This document shows, one piece after another, positions 25,632 to 35,100 of a DNA stretch of 64,000 bases. Below the pieces are notes generated by a model. The model had not been told where the DNA came from. It made no database searches and saw nothing but the letters and a program-made list of their open reading frames with translations. The DNA is from Herpetosiphon geysericola (GTDB lineage Bacteria > Chloroflexota > Chloroflexia > Chloroflexales > Herpetosiphonaceae), in contig NZ_LGKP01000022.1 in assembly GCF_001306135.1 (NCBI RefSeq), forward strand, positions 434,001-498,000, in the 5' to 3' direction. Position 1 is the stretch's first letter, and each line of letters starts with the position of its first letter. A program made the position numbers and the translations under genes.

Positions 25632-26363
25632 ATGGTTCGCTTTTTTCGCTCAGTCAAACTTTTTACCGCTGATAACGGTGGCGGCGGCTCTGGCGGCGCT
25701 AGTGGTAATCCAGCACCAGCAACCCCGCCTGCCAATCCACCGGCGAACCCGCCCGCTAGTGGCAGTGGTAATCAACCCGATATTGCGGGGCAAATTGCCA
25801 ATCTCGTTGCCCGCCAAGGTGGCCCAGATGCAGCGCTCATGCTGTTGATGCAGGAGAACTATCAATACCGCGATCAGAATCGCCAGCTGCGCGAGCGCAC
25901 GCCGGAGGGTTCTGTAGTACTCAGCGGCGATGATGTACAGCGCTGGCGGGATTATCAGGCACTTGGGCAGCTCGATGAATTACGCATCCGTTTGACCGAG
26001 CGCGAGCAAGCCCAAACCGAGCTCGCCACGTTGCGCACCCAAGCGACCATTCGCGGCGTTGCCGAAGCGATGCAGTGGAAACCAAGTGTCTTAGAGCGCT
26101 TGGCAGGCAATGTCACCTTTGTCACCAAAACCGAGGGCGATACAACCACGATCAGCGTCAAGGACGGCGACGTGGAAACCTCACTCCAAGCCTATGCCGA
26201 CAAGCACTGGAGTGAATTCATGCCCGCCCTCACGACTGATACAGCCCCTGCACGGAGGGGAACGAACTTTGTCCAGCAAGGTGCTGGCAATGTCAAAAAG
26301 ACCGATGTTATGACAACCCATAACCAAAAGATGGGTTATAGCGTCCCAAAGCGAGGTAATTAA
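25632..26363 (+). CDS. Phage capsid scaffolding-like protein
   Basis: 243 residues. A Gly/Pro-rich start is followed by a helical, Gln/Arg/Glu-rich body (YQYRDQNRQLRERTPEGS, ELRIRLTEREQAQTELATLR). It is in the usual place between MuF and capsid, and the composition is that of phage scaffolding proteins. The assignment is by position and composition. Confidence 0.65.
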   Translation: MVRFFRSVKLFTADNGGGGSGGASGNPAPATPPANPPANPPASGSGNQPDIAGQIANLVARQGGPDAALMLLMQENYQYRDQNRQLRERTPEGSVVLSGDDVQRWRDYQALGQLDELRIRLTEREQAQTELATLRTQATIRGVAEAMQWKPSVLERLAGNVTFVTKTEGDTTTISVKDGDVETSLQAYADKHWSEFMPALTTDTAPARRGTNFVQQGAGNVKKTDVMTTHNQKMGYSVPKRGN

Positions 26364-26983
26364 TGGCCGACGTAAACACCTATGCAAACCAACTGACCAG
26401 CCCAGCATGGGCGGGCGACTTTCTCAATCGTGAACACCTGATGCCTGGCGGTGCAAAGGTCGATGCAAACCAGTTCATGGCAACCGATGGCGCTGTGGTC
26501 ACATTGACCGCCAACGCCTTAGTCAATGCTGTGAGCATCGCGGTTTCAGCCTTGGCGAACCCAATCCCGAGCGGCACGCAGCTGCGCTTTGGTGCTGGCA
26601 AGTATGCCTACACGACTGCCAATGCAACGGCGGGCGCAGTGACCATTGCGGTCGAAGCGTTGCCGGTGGCGCTGACCAACGGCGATAAGGCCACCTATAA
26701 GGGCACAGGCATGAAGCCCGTCACCATCGTGAGCGGTACGTTGCTTGGCCGCACGTGGGCCGAGCGCGATGCAGGCACGGCCTTTGGCCCCGCTGCTGAT
26801 ATCGATGAAGATATTTTCTTCTTGGCTCAAGACATTACCGATGCCAGCAAAAACAATGATGCTGACTTGTATCGCCATGGTGGCATCGTGAAAGAAAACT
26901 TTGTACCAGGCTGGGCGAATCTGAGTAGCACGTTGAAGGCGTTTGTGCGCAGCCGTTACCAATGCACCGTTGGCAAAGCCTAA
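26363..26983 (+). CDS. Phage head decoration-like protein
   Basis: 206 residues, start overlapping the previous stop (TAATG). It is beta-rich and Ala/Thr-rich (VTLTANALVNAVSIAVSALA, GAVTIAVEALPVALTNGD). It sits between scaffold and major capsid, where head decoration or stabilising proteins are usual. The fold was not confirmed. Confidence 0.55.
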   Translation: MADVNTYANQLTSPAWAGDFLNREHLMPGGAKVDANQFMATDGAVVTLTANALVNAVSIAVSALANPIPSGTQLRFGAGKYAYTTANATAGAVTIAVEALPVALTNGDKATYKGTGMKPVTIVSGTLLGRTWAERDAGTAFGPAADIDEDIFFLAQDITDASKNNDADLYRHGGIVKENFVPGWANLSSTLKAFVRSRYQCTVGKA

Positions 26984-27036
26984 GCAGGGCGAAGGCAACC
27001 TAGTTTATTCATCAATCTGTTTAGGAGTTTCGTTCG

Positions 27037-28122
27037 ATGGATTTAGCAACCTTAATTGCTCAAGCTCGCGCTGATGGCACGCTCATCAATTTAGCGCGGA
27101 ATGTGTTGGCCCAGTTCGGGCGGCCACAACGGCGCTATCTTGGCGCGGAGTTATTGCCCGAGCGTACCGTGGAAGAAAACCAATATACCGAGGATGCGAT
27201 TCGCTATCGCACCGTCGTGGCCAATGGTGGCACACGGTATAGCCCCGCGCAAAAGAAGGGGGGCGACCTGATCGGAACGTTCGATGTCAAACTGGCCCAT
27301 AGCGATATTGCCCGCGAATTGACGGGTCGCGACTATGACATCCTGTTGCGCTACTTGGGCCGCAATGCCTCGATGGAAGCGATTGCCGCGCTGACGAATT
27401 GGGCTGAAACCACCATTAACTTGGCGTTGATTGAGGTCAACGAAGTTTGGCGCTGGCAAGCGATTGTCGATGCTGCTGTGGTTATTGAGGGTGATAACGC
27501 CTTCAAAGAAACCGTGCAATTTGCCAATCCTGCTGGTCATCGGGTCAACGTGGCGGGCGATTGGGCCAATGATAGTTACGATCCCTTCCAAGATATTTAC
27601 GCCATGGCGAATTTGCTGCAAGGCAAAGGCTACACCGTGGGTCGGATTATCACCGGCACGCCCGCGCTCACCAAGTTGTCGCTCAACAAAAACGTGCGTG
27701 CCCGCACCAGCCACTATGTAACCAACAATGGAGGCGCGTTAGAGTTGGCCGCTGGGAGCGCGAGCTTGGCCGGAATCAATGCGGCCTTGCAATTGAATAA
27801 TTTGCCGCCAATTGAGCGCTATGACCTGCGCTATCGCACCCAACAAGGCGATGTGCGATTCCTGCACGAACAAGCCTTCGTGATGGTGGCCCTCACAGGG
27901 CAAAACGAAGAACTTGATTTGCCGGATGCTGAACAAAACCTCATCACCGACACCTTGGGCTATACCGCGATTGGTCGGGCCGCTGGCCAAAGCGAGCCAG
28001 GCCGCGTGATTCGAACTGAGCACTTTGAAAACAAACCACCGCGGATCGAAGGCGAAGGCTGGCAGTCCTCGATGGTCGTAATCACCGACCCTGAAGCAAT
28101 CGCGGTGTTGAAAAACATCTAG
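27037..28122 (+). CDS. Phage major capsid protein
   Basis: 361 residues with a good AGGAG site. Features such as RRYLGAELLPERTVEENQY, DIARELTGRDYDILLRYLGR and VGRIITGTPALTKLSLNK resemble major capsid protein E-type (HK97 fold) capsids. It is in the standard position after the scaffold and decoration genes. Confidence 0.8.
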   Translation: MDLATLIAQARADGTLINLARNVLAQFGRPQRRYLGAELLPERTVEENQYTEDAIRYRTVVANGGTRYSPAQKKGGDLIGTFDVKLAHSDIARELTGRDYDILLRYLGRNASMEAIAALTNWAETTINLALIEVNEVWRWQAIVDAAVVIEGDNAFKETVQFANPAGHRVNVAGDWANDSYDPFQDIYAMANLLQGKGYTVGRIITGTPALTKLSLNKNVRARTSHYVTNNGGALELAAGSASLAGINAALQLNNLPPIERYDLRYRTQQGDVRFLHEQAFVMVALTGQNEELDLPDAEQNLITDTLGYTAIGRAAGQSEPGRVIRTEHFENKPPRIEGEGWQSSMVVITDPEAIAVLKNI

Positions 28123-28171
28123 GTAGAGCGGAGAAGGTTTACTAATTCAGTTCTTTCAAAGGAGCAATCTC

Positions 28172-28594
28172 ATGGCTGATGTAAAACTCACCTTAACCGA
28201 GGCGTGGATTCTGAGCGGCACGACCTATGAGCCTGGCACACATACGCTCGATGAATCAATTGCCAACATTTTGATTAAAGCCGAAGCGGCGAAGAATCCA
28301 ACACCCGTTGAGCCAATCCCCGTCGCAGCCGTGCAGCGCGCCAACAATCCTGCAACACCCAACGCCGACGGGAATGCTGCATCGGGCACACCCAGTGGCG
28401 AACAACCAAGCGGCGAGCCAGAAGGCACACCAGTGCTCGAAGCAATTGTTGGTAGTAAGGCTGCCGCCAGCTTGGCCGCAGCGGGCTATACCAGCTATGG
28501 CGATGCGATTGCCGCTGATGATGCCACATTGAGCGCCATTGATGGCATTGGCGAAGCCACGATCAAGAAATTGCGCGAGCACAAGGCGGCCTAA
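28172..28594 (+). CDS. Head-module protein with C-terminal helix-hairpin-helix
   Basis: 140 residues. A short N-terminal domain is followed by a Pro/Gly/Asn linker and a C-terminal HhH-like segment (LSAIDGIGEATIKKLREHKA). HhH motifs bind DNA backbone without sequence preference. It is placed between capsid and connector genes. Possible DNA contact in the head is inferred. Confidence 0.6.
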   Translation: MADVKLTLTEAWILSGTTYEPGTHTLDESIANILIKAEAAKNPTPVEPIPVAAVQRANNPATPNADGNAASGTPSGEQPSGEPEGTPVLEAIVGSKAAASLAAAGYTSYGDAIAADDATLSAIDGIGEATIKKLREHKAA

Positions 28595-28596
28595 GT

Positions 28597-28989
28597 ATGG
28601 CACACACGGACGCTTCGATTAAAGAAGTCATGCAGGAAGAGTTACTGGAAACCGCGACTGTCCTGAACTGGACGGACGTGGAGAACCCAGGCTACAAAAG
28701 CGCATTACGACGCACATTGCGACGGCTGAATCTGCCAAATGTCGCAGCATCAGCCAATGATCCGCTGCTCGAAACCGTGGCCATCATTGAAGTCTGGCGC
28801 AGCGTGGCCAATGCGACCGTCACCGCGATTAATTACGAAGCCGACGGCGGGTCGTTCAATCGCAAAGATATGCACGACCATGCGGTGCGCATGCTGCGCC
28901 AGCTCGAAGCCGAGTTTGTCACTAATCAACCCGTTGTCGTCGAAGAAGCACCGATCAGCGGCACGCTCGATACCTTTAGTCGGTGGTAG
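28597..28989 (+). CDS. Phage head-tail connector-like protein
   Basis: 130 residues. Helical and acidic, with LRRTLRRLNLPNVAASANDP and HAVRMLRQLEAEF. Its size and place fit gp6/gp15-type connector adaptors that bind under the portal. Low sequence specificity makes this a positional call. Confidence 0.6.
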   Translation: MAHTDASIKEVMQEELLETATVLNWTDVENPGYKSALRRTLRRLNLPNVAASANDPLLETVAIIEVWRSVANATVTAINYEADGGSFNRKDMHDHAVRMLRQLEAEFVTNQPVVVEEAPISGTLDTFSRW

Positions 28990-28998
28990 GAGAACCCA

Positions 28999-29403
28999 AT
29001 GTTGCCGATGCACCCCAATGAAGTAGCAGCAATGCAGCAACCGCACATCGATGCGATGCGCGACCAGTGTGTGCTCATGGAGCCACAGAAAACAGCGAGC
29101 CGCTACAACAAACCTGTGACTGCCTACATCGATGCAGGGTCAACGGTGTGTGGGTTCAACCCGAGTGCAGCCAATGGGAGTGCAAGCGACGAGGTGTTAG
29201 ACACCACAGCGGTTGTGCTGACGAAGCCAACCCTGCGCTTGCCTGCCGGAACTGTGATTGCCGCGTCATGGCGCGTGCGCATCACCCATCGGAATGGGCA
29301 GGCACTGACGACCGCTTTATTGTTCGATGTGGTTGGCGATCCGGCGACGATTGGCACGGCCATCGTTGTGGAGCTGGCCACCGTGACTCGCGAGGAGGTG
29401 TAG
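28999..29403 (+). CDS. Phage head closure-like protein
   Basis: 134 residues, start ATG 28999 with AGGAG seven bases upstream. Beta-rich, with PAGTVIAASWRVRITHRNGQ near the end, like head-closure proteins of siphoviruses (SPP1 gp16 type). Positional inference. Confidence 0.55.
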   Translation: MLPMHPNEVAAMQQPHIDAMRDQCVLMEPQKTASRYNKPVTAYIDAGSTVCGFNPSAANGSASDEVLDTTAVVLTKPTLRLPAGTVIAASWRVRITHRNGQALTTALLFDVVGDPATIGTAIVVELATVTREEV

Positions 29404-29405
29404 CC

Positions 29406-29837
29406 ATGGCGAAGCGCGGCAAGGGCACGGCCCACTATCAATCCTTCGCCAAGCAATTCCGCGTGCGCATCGAAGATGCGACTCGTGATCTGTTGAACGA
29501 AGCGGCCATTGCGGGTGCTGGCTATGCCCAGCAAAACATGGTGGCCAACGATTCGATTGATACAGGCTTTGCGTTGAATAGTATTCACGCGGTCTTGGTC
29601 AATGGGCAAGCGGTTGCGGCATCCAGCGTGGAATTGACCGATAAACAAGGCGAGCTGGTGCAGCGCACATCCGCTGGGCTGCCTGCCATGGGCGACAACA
29701 CCAGCGCGGTCGGCTGTGCTGCCAGCTATGCCATCTTTATTGAGATTCGCGAGCCGTTTTTATTTCCCGCTATCGATCAGGTGAAACAAGACTTTGGCGG
29801 GATTGTGCAGGTCGTGCGCCGGAAGCGAGGCCGCTAA
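29406..29837 (+). CDS. HK97 gp10-like tail completion protein
   Basis: 143 residues from ATG 29406 (GAGGAGG upstream). An N-terminal helix (FRVRIEDATRDLLNEAAIAG) with YAQQNMVANDS, and a C-terminal strand-helix with FPAIDQVKQDFGGIVQVVRR. This is the usual pattern of gp10-like completion proteins. It lies between closure and terminator genes. Confidence 0.65.
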   Translation: MAKRGKGTAHYQSFAKQFRVRIEDATRDLLNEAAIAGAGYAQQNMVANDSIDTGFALNSIHAVLVNGQAVAASSVELTDKQGELVQRTSAGLPAMGDNTSAVGCAASYAIFIEIREPFLFPAIDQVKQDFGGIVQVVRRKRGR

Positions 29838-30224
29838 ATGGTTGATCTATTCGCCGCGATTATCGACTTCATGGGCACGCCTGCTGTGACCGCCATCGTT
29901 GCAGATCGGATATGGCCTGGTCCAGACTTGCCCGAAGGCTATACGCCGGATGTTGGCCCAGCCATTCTGTTCGTGGTGCGCGGTGGTGGCTTCGATTACA
30001 ACCGCCGCGTGCTCAATCCATCGTTGTATGTGCGCATGTATGGCAAGGATGATGGCACGTGCATCGACCTGTGGCAGGTGTGCTGCGATGCGTGGATGGA
30101 TAAAGGCAATGGCGTAACGCGCTGTAGGCCGGATAGCACGGCAATGCCGCGCCTGCTCCGCACGCAAGAAACCCACTGGTTGTTCGCCCTCAGTGGGTGG
30201 ACGTTTCACATCAAAAACTATTAG
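29838..30224 (+). CDS. Phage tail terminator-like protein
   Basis: 128 residues, starting directly after the previous stop. VTAIVADRIWPGPDLPEGYT and PSLYVRMYGKDDGTCIDLWQ fit tail-terminator proteins (DUF3168 type). It would cap the tail tube. Positional and motif inference. Confidence 0.6.
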   Translation: MVDLFAAIIDFMGTPAVTAIVADRIWPGPDLPEGYTPDVGPAILFVVRGGGFDYNRRVLNPSLYVRMYGKDDGTCIDLWQVCCDAWMDKGNGVTRCRPDSTAMPRLLRTQETHWLFALSGWTFHIKNY

Positions 30225-30245
30225 TTCATGTAGAAGGAGGCTGCA

Positions 30246-30845
30246 ATGCCAGTCGATGTTGCCGCAATTACCATGACCAATGCGGTGCTGTATTACGCGC
30301 CCTTAGGCACAACCCTGCCTGCTGACACGCTTGTCGCTGGCGGCACATGGCCTGTGGGCTGGGTGCGCTTGGGTTTATCCAGTGCCCCGCTCGTGTTTGC
30401 CTATAACTACGAAACCAAAGCACCCGAAATCCAAGAAGCCATGGGTGCAGTCAAGCGCAAAAAGGTCAGCGAAGAAGGCACGCTCGAAACCACCATGGCC
30501 CAACTCGATTTTGCTGGTTTACCCCAAATCTGGGGCGGCTCCAATGTGGTGACTGCACCTGGCGTTGGCCAAGTGGGCAAAGAAACCTTCAAAATCGGCG
30601 GCGCGAGCCAAATGCCCGTGCGCATGTGGGGCTTTGAGGGTGAGCAAGAGGACGACAACGGCCTCGTATTCCCCGTGCGCGGTTTTATCTATCGTGGCAC
30701 CGGTGAAGAAGGTGGTGAGTTGGAATTCAGCAAAGAAGATTGGCTGGGCGTTCCCTTCAAAATCTCAGCCCTGGAAGATTTATCGAAGCCCAAGGGCGAG
30801 CGCCTGCTTCAGCTCGTGCGCGTGACTGCACCCGCAACCGTCTAG
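30246..30845 (+). CDS. Phage major tail tube protein
   Basis: 199 residues, GAAGGAGG upstream. Beta-rich, with IQEAMGAVKRKKVSEEGTLE and MWGFEGEQEDDNGLVFPVRG. It is in the canonical place between tail terminator and tail chaperones. Tail-tube subunits form stacked hexameric rings. Confidence 0.75.
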   Translation: MPVDVAAITMTNAVLYYAPLGTTLPADTLVAGGTWPVGWVRLGLSSAPLVFAYNYETKAPEIQEAMGAVKRKKVSEEGTLETTMAQLDFAGLPQIWGGSNVVTAPGVGQVGKETFKIGGASQMPVRMWGFEGEQEDDNGLVFPVRGFIYRGTGEEGGELEFSKEDWLGVPFKISALEDLSKPKGERLLQLVRVTAPATV

Positions 30846-30903
30846 TTCGCAGGGAGCGTGAGAAGGTTTTTGTTTGTTTTCTAGCATATAAAGGATAAAG
30901 ACC

Positions 30904-31302
30904 ATGGCTCAGGTAATGTTGTCGTTAACCATTGGCCGCGAAGTCAAAGAGATTCGCAAGCTGCCTTTTCGAGAGAATCAGGTATTCAAAAAGAAACTGA
31001 TCGAGGTAGCCAAAAAGGTCATGCCCCAGATCGGTCAGATGGGCAAACCGCCCGAAAAAGACGAAGATGGCAACCAATCAGGCGAAGCCTTGACCGCCTA
31101 CATTGTGTCGATGCTGGAATCCGTCGATGGCTTGCTCGAAGAGGCCTTTAACCTTATCGTCGATTACGGCAGACTGCCTCAGTCAACGGGTGATGAAATT
31201 CTTGATGAAGAAATTATTGACGCATTTCTGTGTGTAGCAAGCGCAGCCGTACCGTTGGGAAAGTTGAAAGTTTTGGCAGCGGGCTTTTCGAGCATTGGCT
31301 AA
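30904..31302 (+). CDS. Tail assembly chaperone (gpG-like), zero-frame product
   Basis: 132 residues; ends at 31302. Helical acidic protein (FKKKLIEVAKKVMPQIGQMG, MLESVDGLLEEAFNLIVDYG). A GGGAAAG heptamer at 31257-31263 lies in the frame as G GGA AAG, the same slippery site as in lambda G-T. Most ribosomes end here; some shift to the -1 frame and make the longer form. The chaperone binds tape measure during tail assembly. Confidence 0.8.
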   Translation: MAQVMLSLTIGREVKEIRKLPFRENQVFKKKLIEVAKKVMPQIGQMGKPPEKDEDGNQSGEALTAYIVSMLESVDGLLEEAFNLIVDYGRLPQSTGDEILDEEIIDAFLCVASAAVPLGKLKVLAAGFSSIG

Positions 31303-31625
31303 ATAAAGCGACGTATACCAGCGATGTCATTGAACTAATGTATGCCGTGTATGGAATTCCGCCCGATCAGCTCTATGAAGAAACCGTGCTGGAATTACTC
31401 CCATCCTATTTAAGCCGAACCTATAACGAACGCGAACAACAGGCTATCTTGGTTGCGAATAAGGTTGGGACGATGCTGTTTGGCGATGACAAGGGGAAAG
31501 GAAAAGGCAAAAAGAAAAAGGGTACAACAACCCAGTCAACCCAATCGAAAACCCGATCGGATGTCACCTATATGAGTGCATCGCAGCTCATGGCGAGTAT
31601 GAAAGCGCGATCGGTCCAAGCGTAA
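30904..31625 (+). CDS. Tail assembly chaperone, -1 frameshift product (gpGT-like)
   Basis: After the slip at 31257-31263 the reading continues in the -1 frame as VESFGSGLFEHWLNKATYTS through to the stop at 31625. This adds a helical part (VIELMYAVYGIPPDQLYEET) and a very basic Lys/Gly run, then a tail YMSASQLMASMKARSVQA. The fusion is about 240 residues. The zero-frame and -1-frame products with one slippery heptamer are the known tailed-phage pattern. Confidence 0.8.
31257..31263 (+). promoter_or_regulatory. GGGAAAG slippery heptamer for -1 frameshift
   Basis: Codon 119 (GGA) and 120 (AAG) of the zero frame follow a G, so tRNAs can slip one base back onto GGG AAA. It lies 40 bases before the zero-frame stop. 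Confidence 0.85.
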
Positions 31626-31650
31626 TCAAAACCAATTGGAGAATTGCCCA

Positions 31651-31830
31651 ATGACGACAAAACAACGATTTTTGAATACCATCGCTCGCATGCTAATTAT
31701 TCTTGCAACAGCCATCATCGCGCTTGCGAAGAGCATCACGACGAAGCCAGCCCCGCGTCACCATGTCATCAACTATATGACTGCGCGCCAACTGATGGCA
31801 AGCATGAAAGCCCGCTCAGTCGAAGTCTAA
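31651..31830 (+). CDS. Small membrane protein sharing the chaperone C-terminal tail
   Basis: 59 residues from ATG 31651 (TTGGAG upstream). One membrane helix (MLIILATAIIALAKSI), then YMTARQLMASMKARSVEV, nearly the same as the end of the frameshift chaperone. A local duplication of the last ~55 bases of that gene is likely. Its role is unknown. Confidence 0.6.
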   Translation: MTTKQRFLNTIARMLIILATAIIALAKSITTKPAPRHHVINYMTARQLMASMKARSVEV

Positions 31831-31853
31831 ACACGAATCGGAGAACAAACTTT

Positions 31854-31970
31854 ATGGATGCAGATACCACGATGTGGATCGCCATCCATCGCGCGTTGAT
31901 AGCCATTGCCAAAGCGATCGACACCTACAAAATTAAGCCTGGTCGCAAGGCACAACCCAAAACCAAATAG
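31854..31970 (+). CDS. Very small protein between chaperone and tape measure
   Basis: 38 residues from ATG 31854 (GGAG ten bases upstream). The segment MWIAIHRALIAIAKAIDTYK resembles the helix of the previous small protein, and the C-terminus is basic. Short, so moderate confidence only. Confidence 0.45.
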   Translation: MDADTTMWIAIHRALIAIAKAIDTYKIKPGRKAQPKTK

Positions 31971-32030
31971 TTCTATGCAACCCGCGCACCTGCGCCGCTT
32001 CATAGGAAACAAAGCCGCCGCGATGGATTA

Positions 32031-32086
32031 GCCCACGCGCCCGCTTTTCACGATTCAGTCAGTAATCGTGGGATGGGCGCGTGGGC
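32031..32086. repeat. Nested inverted repeat before the tape measure gene
   Basis: GCCCACGCGCCC (32031-32042) and GGGCGCGTGGGC (32075-32086) are perfect 12-base arms. Inside them CACGATT (32049-32055) and AATCGTG (32064-32070) also pair. It could attenuate transcription or set the relative level of tape measure. No T run follows. Confidence 0.7.
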
Positions 32087-32116
32087 GTTCTATTCCCCCA
32101 GTAAAGGCGGACGGCT

Positions 32117-35100
32117 ATGGCCGATGAAGAAGAACTAGGGCGTGCCATTATTAAAATCGGCGCGGATGATGCCGAGCTTGACCGCTCAATCAGCAACGCC
32201 GAGAACAAAGCCAAAGGCTTCGCGCAATCACTGGCGGAGAGCTTAAGTAGCGCCATTACCACGGCGGTGACTGGAGCCGTGGCCGCCGCCAGCGCTGCGC
32301 TGGCAGCTCTGGCCGTGACCGGCGTAAACGCCTTCGCCGGATTCCAGCAACAAATGAACAGCGTGTTCACGCTCTTGCCAGGCATTTCGCAACAGGCCAT
32401 GCAGGAGATGGGCGAGCAGGTCAAAGACTTTGCCGTGGAGTTTGGCGCGCTGCCTGAGAAGGTGATCCCCGCGCTCTATGAAGCGTTGTCCTCAGGCGTA
32501 CCCAAAGACAATGTATTTTCCTTCCTTGCTACGGCGCAGAAAGCGGCTATTGGCGGCGTAACCGACACCCAAACCACGGTGGACGGCCTGACGAGCGTGG
32601 TTAATGCCTACGGCGCGGACGTACTCAGTGTGCAAGCGGCGAGCGACCAAATGTTCACCGCTGTAGCCTATGGCAAAACCACGTTTGCAGAGATGGCAAG
32701 CACGCTCTACAACGTCAACCCCATTGCGGCCAGCTTGGGCGTATCGTTCAGCGATGTATCAGCCGCCATTGCCGCCATGACCGCGCAAGGCGTACCGACC
32801 GCGCAAACCACCACGATGCTGCGCCAGCTGTTTGTGGAATTATCACAATCCGGTGGCGAAGTCTCTGATTTATTCCAGCAACTGTCTGGCACCTCGTTCA
32901 AGAGCTTTGTTGCCAGTGGCGGCGATGTGCAGCAAGCACTCCAGCTGCTGGAGCAGCACGCCAATTCCAGCGGCGTGGGCATCAATGATCTGTTCAGCAG
33001 TGTCGAAGCAGGCAGCGCAGCGCTCACCTTAACAGGCCGTGGCACGGAGATGTTCACGGGCGCACTGGAATCCATGCAGAACAGCGCAGGCGCAACCGAA
33101 GCTGCCTACCAGCAAATGGATCAGGGCTTGACGCGCTCGATGGATTACCTCAAAGCCGAATTCAAGGTTTTGCAAACCGATGTGGGCAATGCCCTAGCAC
33201 CCACAGTGCAGGCCTTCGCTGATTGGCTACACGAGGCCATGCCCCGCATCAGTGCTGTGGTCGTGGGAGCCTTCGAGCGCATTGGTTCAGCGGTGCAAAC
33301 CGTTGGCCCGTATTTCGCGCAATTTGCCAGCACTGCCAGCGAAGCCTTTGGCCTGTTTATCGATTTAGCATCGAGCGCAATTCAGTGGGGCAGCAACATT
33401 GCCACGCAGTTGGCCAATGGGATTATGGGCGGAGCAGGAGCCGTCGTCGATAGTCTTTCGTACATTGGCGACCTCGTGACCTACTGGCTCGAACCCCATT
33501 CGCCGCCCAAACTGTTGCCCAATATCGACACATGGGGCCGCGATACGGCGCAAGTGTGGATGGATGGCTGGAATGATGCGCGGCTGCCCACCGATGGGCT
33601 ACTGGCCTACCTCGAAAGCGAACTGAAATCCATTGAGGATGCGCAGCAGCGGGTCAAGGAAGCGGCGCAAGAAAAGCAGCTGTTGGCCATGATCAACAGC
33701 ACCGGCGGCAAAGACAGCGACCGCGAGCAGGCCAAGCTGGAGTTGGCCGCGCTGAAGCTGCGCCAAAAGATTCGCGAGGAGCAGGCCAAGGCCGCTGAAC
33801 AAGAGGTTAAAAAGCCCAAGGCAACCGGTGGCGGGGGTGGCGGCGGTGGCAAATCGCCCATGGACGACGCGGCCAAGAAAGCCGAAGCCGCTGCCCGTGC
33901 GCAATGGGAATACAACTTCAGCGTGGCCGGAACGGCTGACCGTTTGCAGATGCTTAAGGACAAACAAGCAGGCTATGCCACGACTGACGCGGAATACTGG
34001 CGCTTGCAAGGCCAAATCAATCAGGAGGAACAAAAACGCCAAGCTGAGCTGGACAAACTGGCCAAGGAACAACGCGAATACGAATTGAGCCTCATGTCCA
34101 CCGAGGATCAGCTGGCACGCTTGCGCCAAGAGCAGAGCCAGTACGCCGAAGGCAGCGAAGAATACAACGCCATTCAGAAGGATATCAATAAGGCCGAGCA
34201 GCAACGCCAACGCGAGCTGGATGAAGTCAAGCGCAAGCAAGAGGAAGCGGCCAAAGCCGAGCGTGATTATCAGTATGCCACGGCTGATACTGCTGGCAAG
34301 CTGGCAATCTTGCAAGGTGAGCTGGCCAACACCAATGCCGACCAATCCGAATACTGGCGCATCAAAACCCAAATCTCGCAGCTCGAAGCCCAGCAACAAA
34401 AGGAGTTAGAAGCTTCCGCCGAGAAGATGAAGGGTGTGGGCGGCGCGGCCAAGGGCGCAGCCAAAGGCGTGGGTGCATTAATTCCACCGTTGGGTGGGAT
34501 CAAAGACAAAGCCGAGGAAGCCAACCAAGCGCTGAACGATGCGTCGAACGGCGCAAGCGCTGCCACTGATCGCTACACCGACCTGAAGGATCGCCAGCAA
34601 GAATTCGTTGCGACCGCTGCACCTGTGCCTTCGCTGATCGACCGGATTCGCAGCGCCTTTACCCAGGCAGCGCCCTTCATCGAATTGGTAAAAGGCGCAT
34701 TGGGCGGGATTGCGGTGCTCTTCACTGGGATGCAGCTCGTATCGCTGTTCCAAGGCTTAGGCGTAGCGGTGGCCGCACTCGTGTCACCGATGGGCTTGCT
34801 CGTGGCTGGCGCGGCAGCGCTTGGGCTGGCATGGCAAACCAACTTTGGCAATATCCGCACGATTACCACCGAGGTGTTCACATCCATTCAGACCACGGTG
34901 CAAACCGCGTGGGGCATTATCACCGGCTGGTTCCGCGAGAACGGCGAGCAGGTGGTGACATTCCTGCGCGATGCGTGGGGACGGATTGAAGGTATTGTCA
35001 GCACCGTGCTTGGCGCGGTTGGCACGGTCATTCAAACCGCGCTTGGCGCCATTAGAACCTTCCTGCAGGAGCATGGCGAGGAAATCAAGGGCACGCTCTC

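Noticed and set aside
33599-34399. 266-codon frame antisense to the tape measure coiled coil
   Set aside because: Leu/Phe/Gly-rich mirror of Lys/Gln/Glu repeats of the tape measure gene; no start signal.
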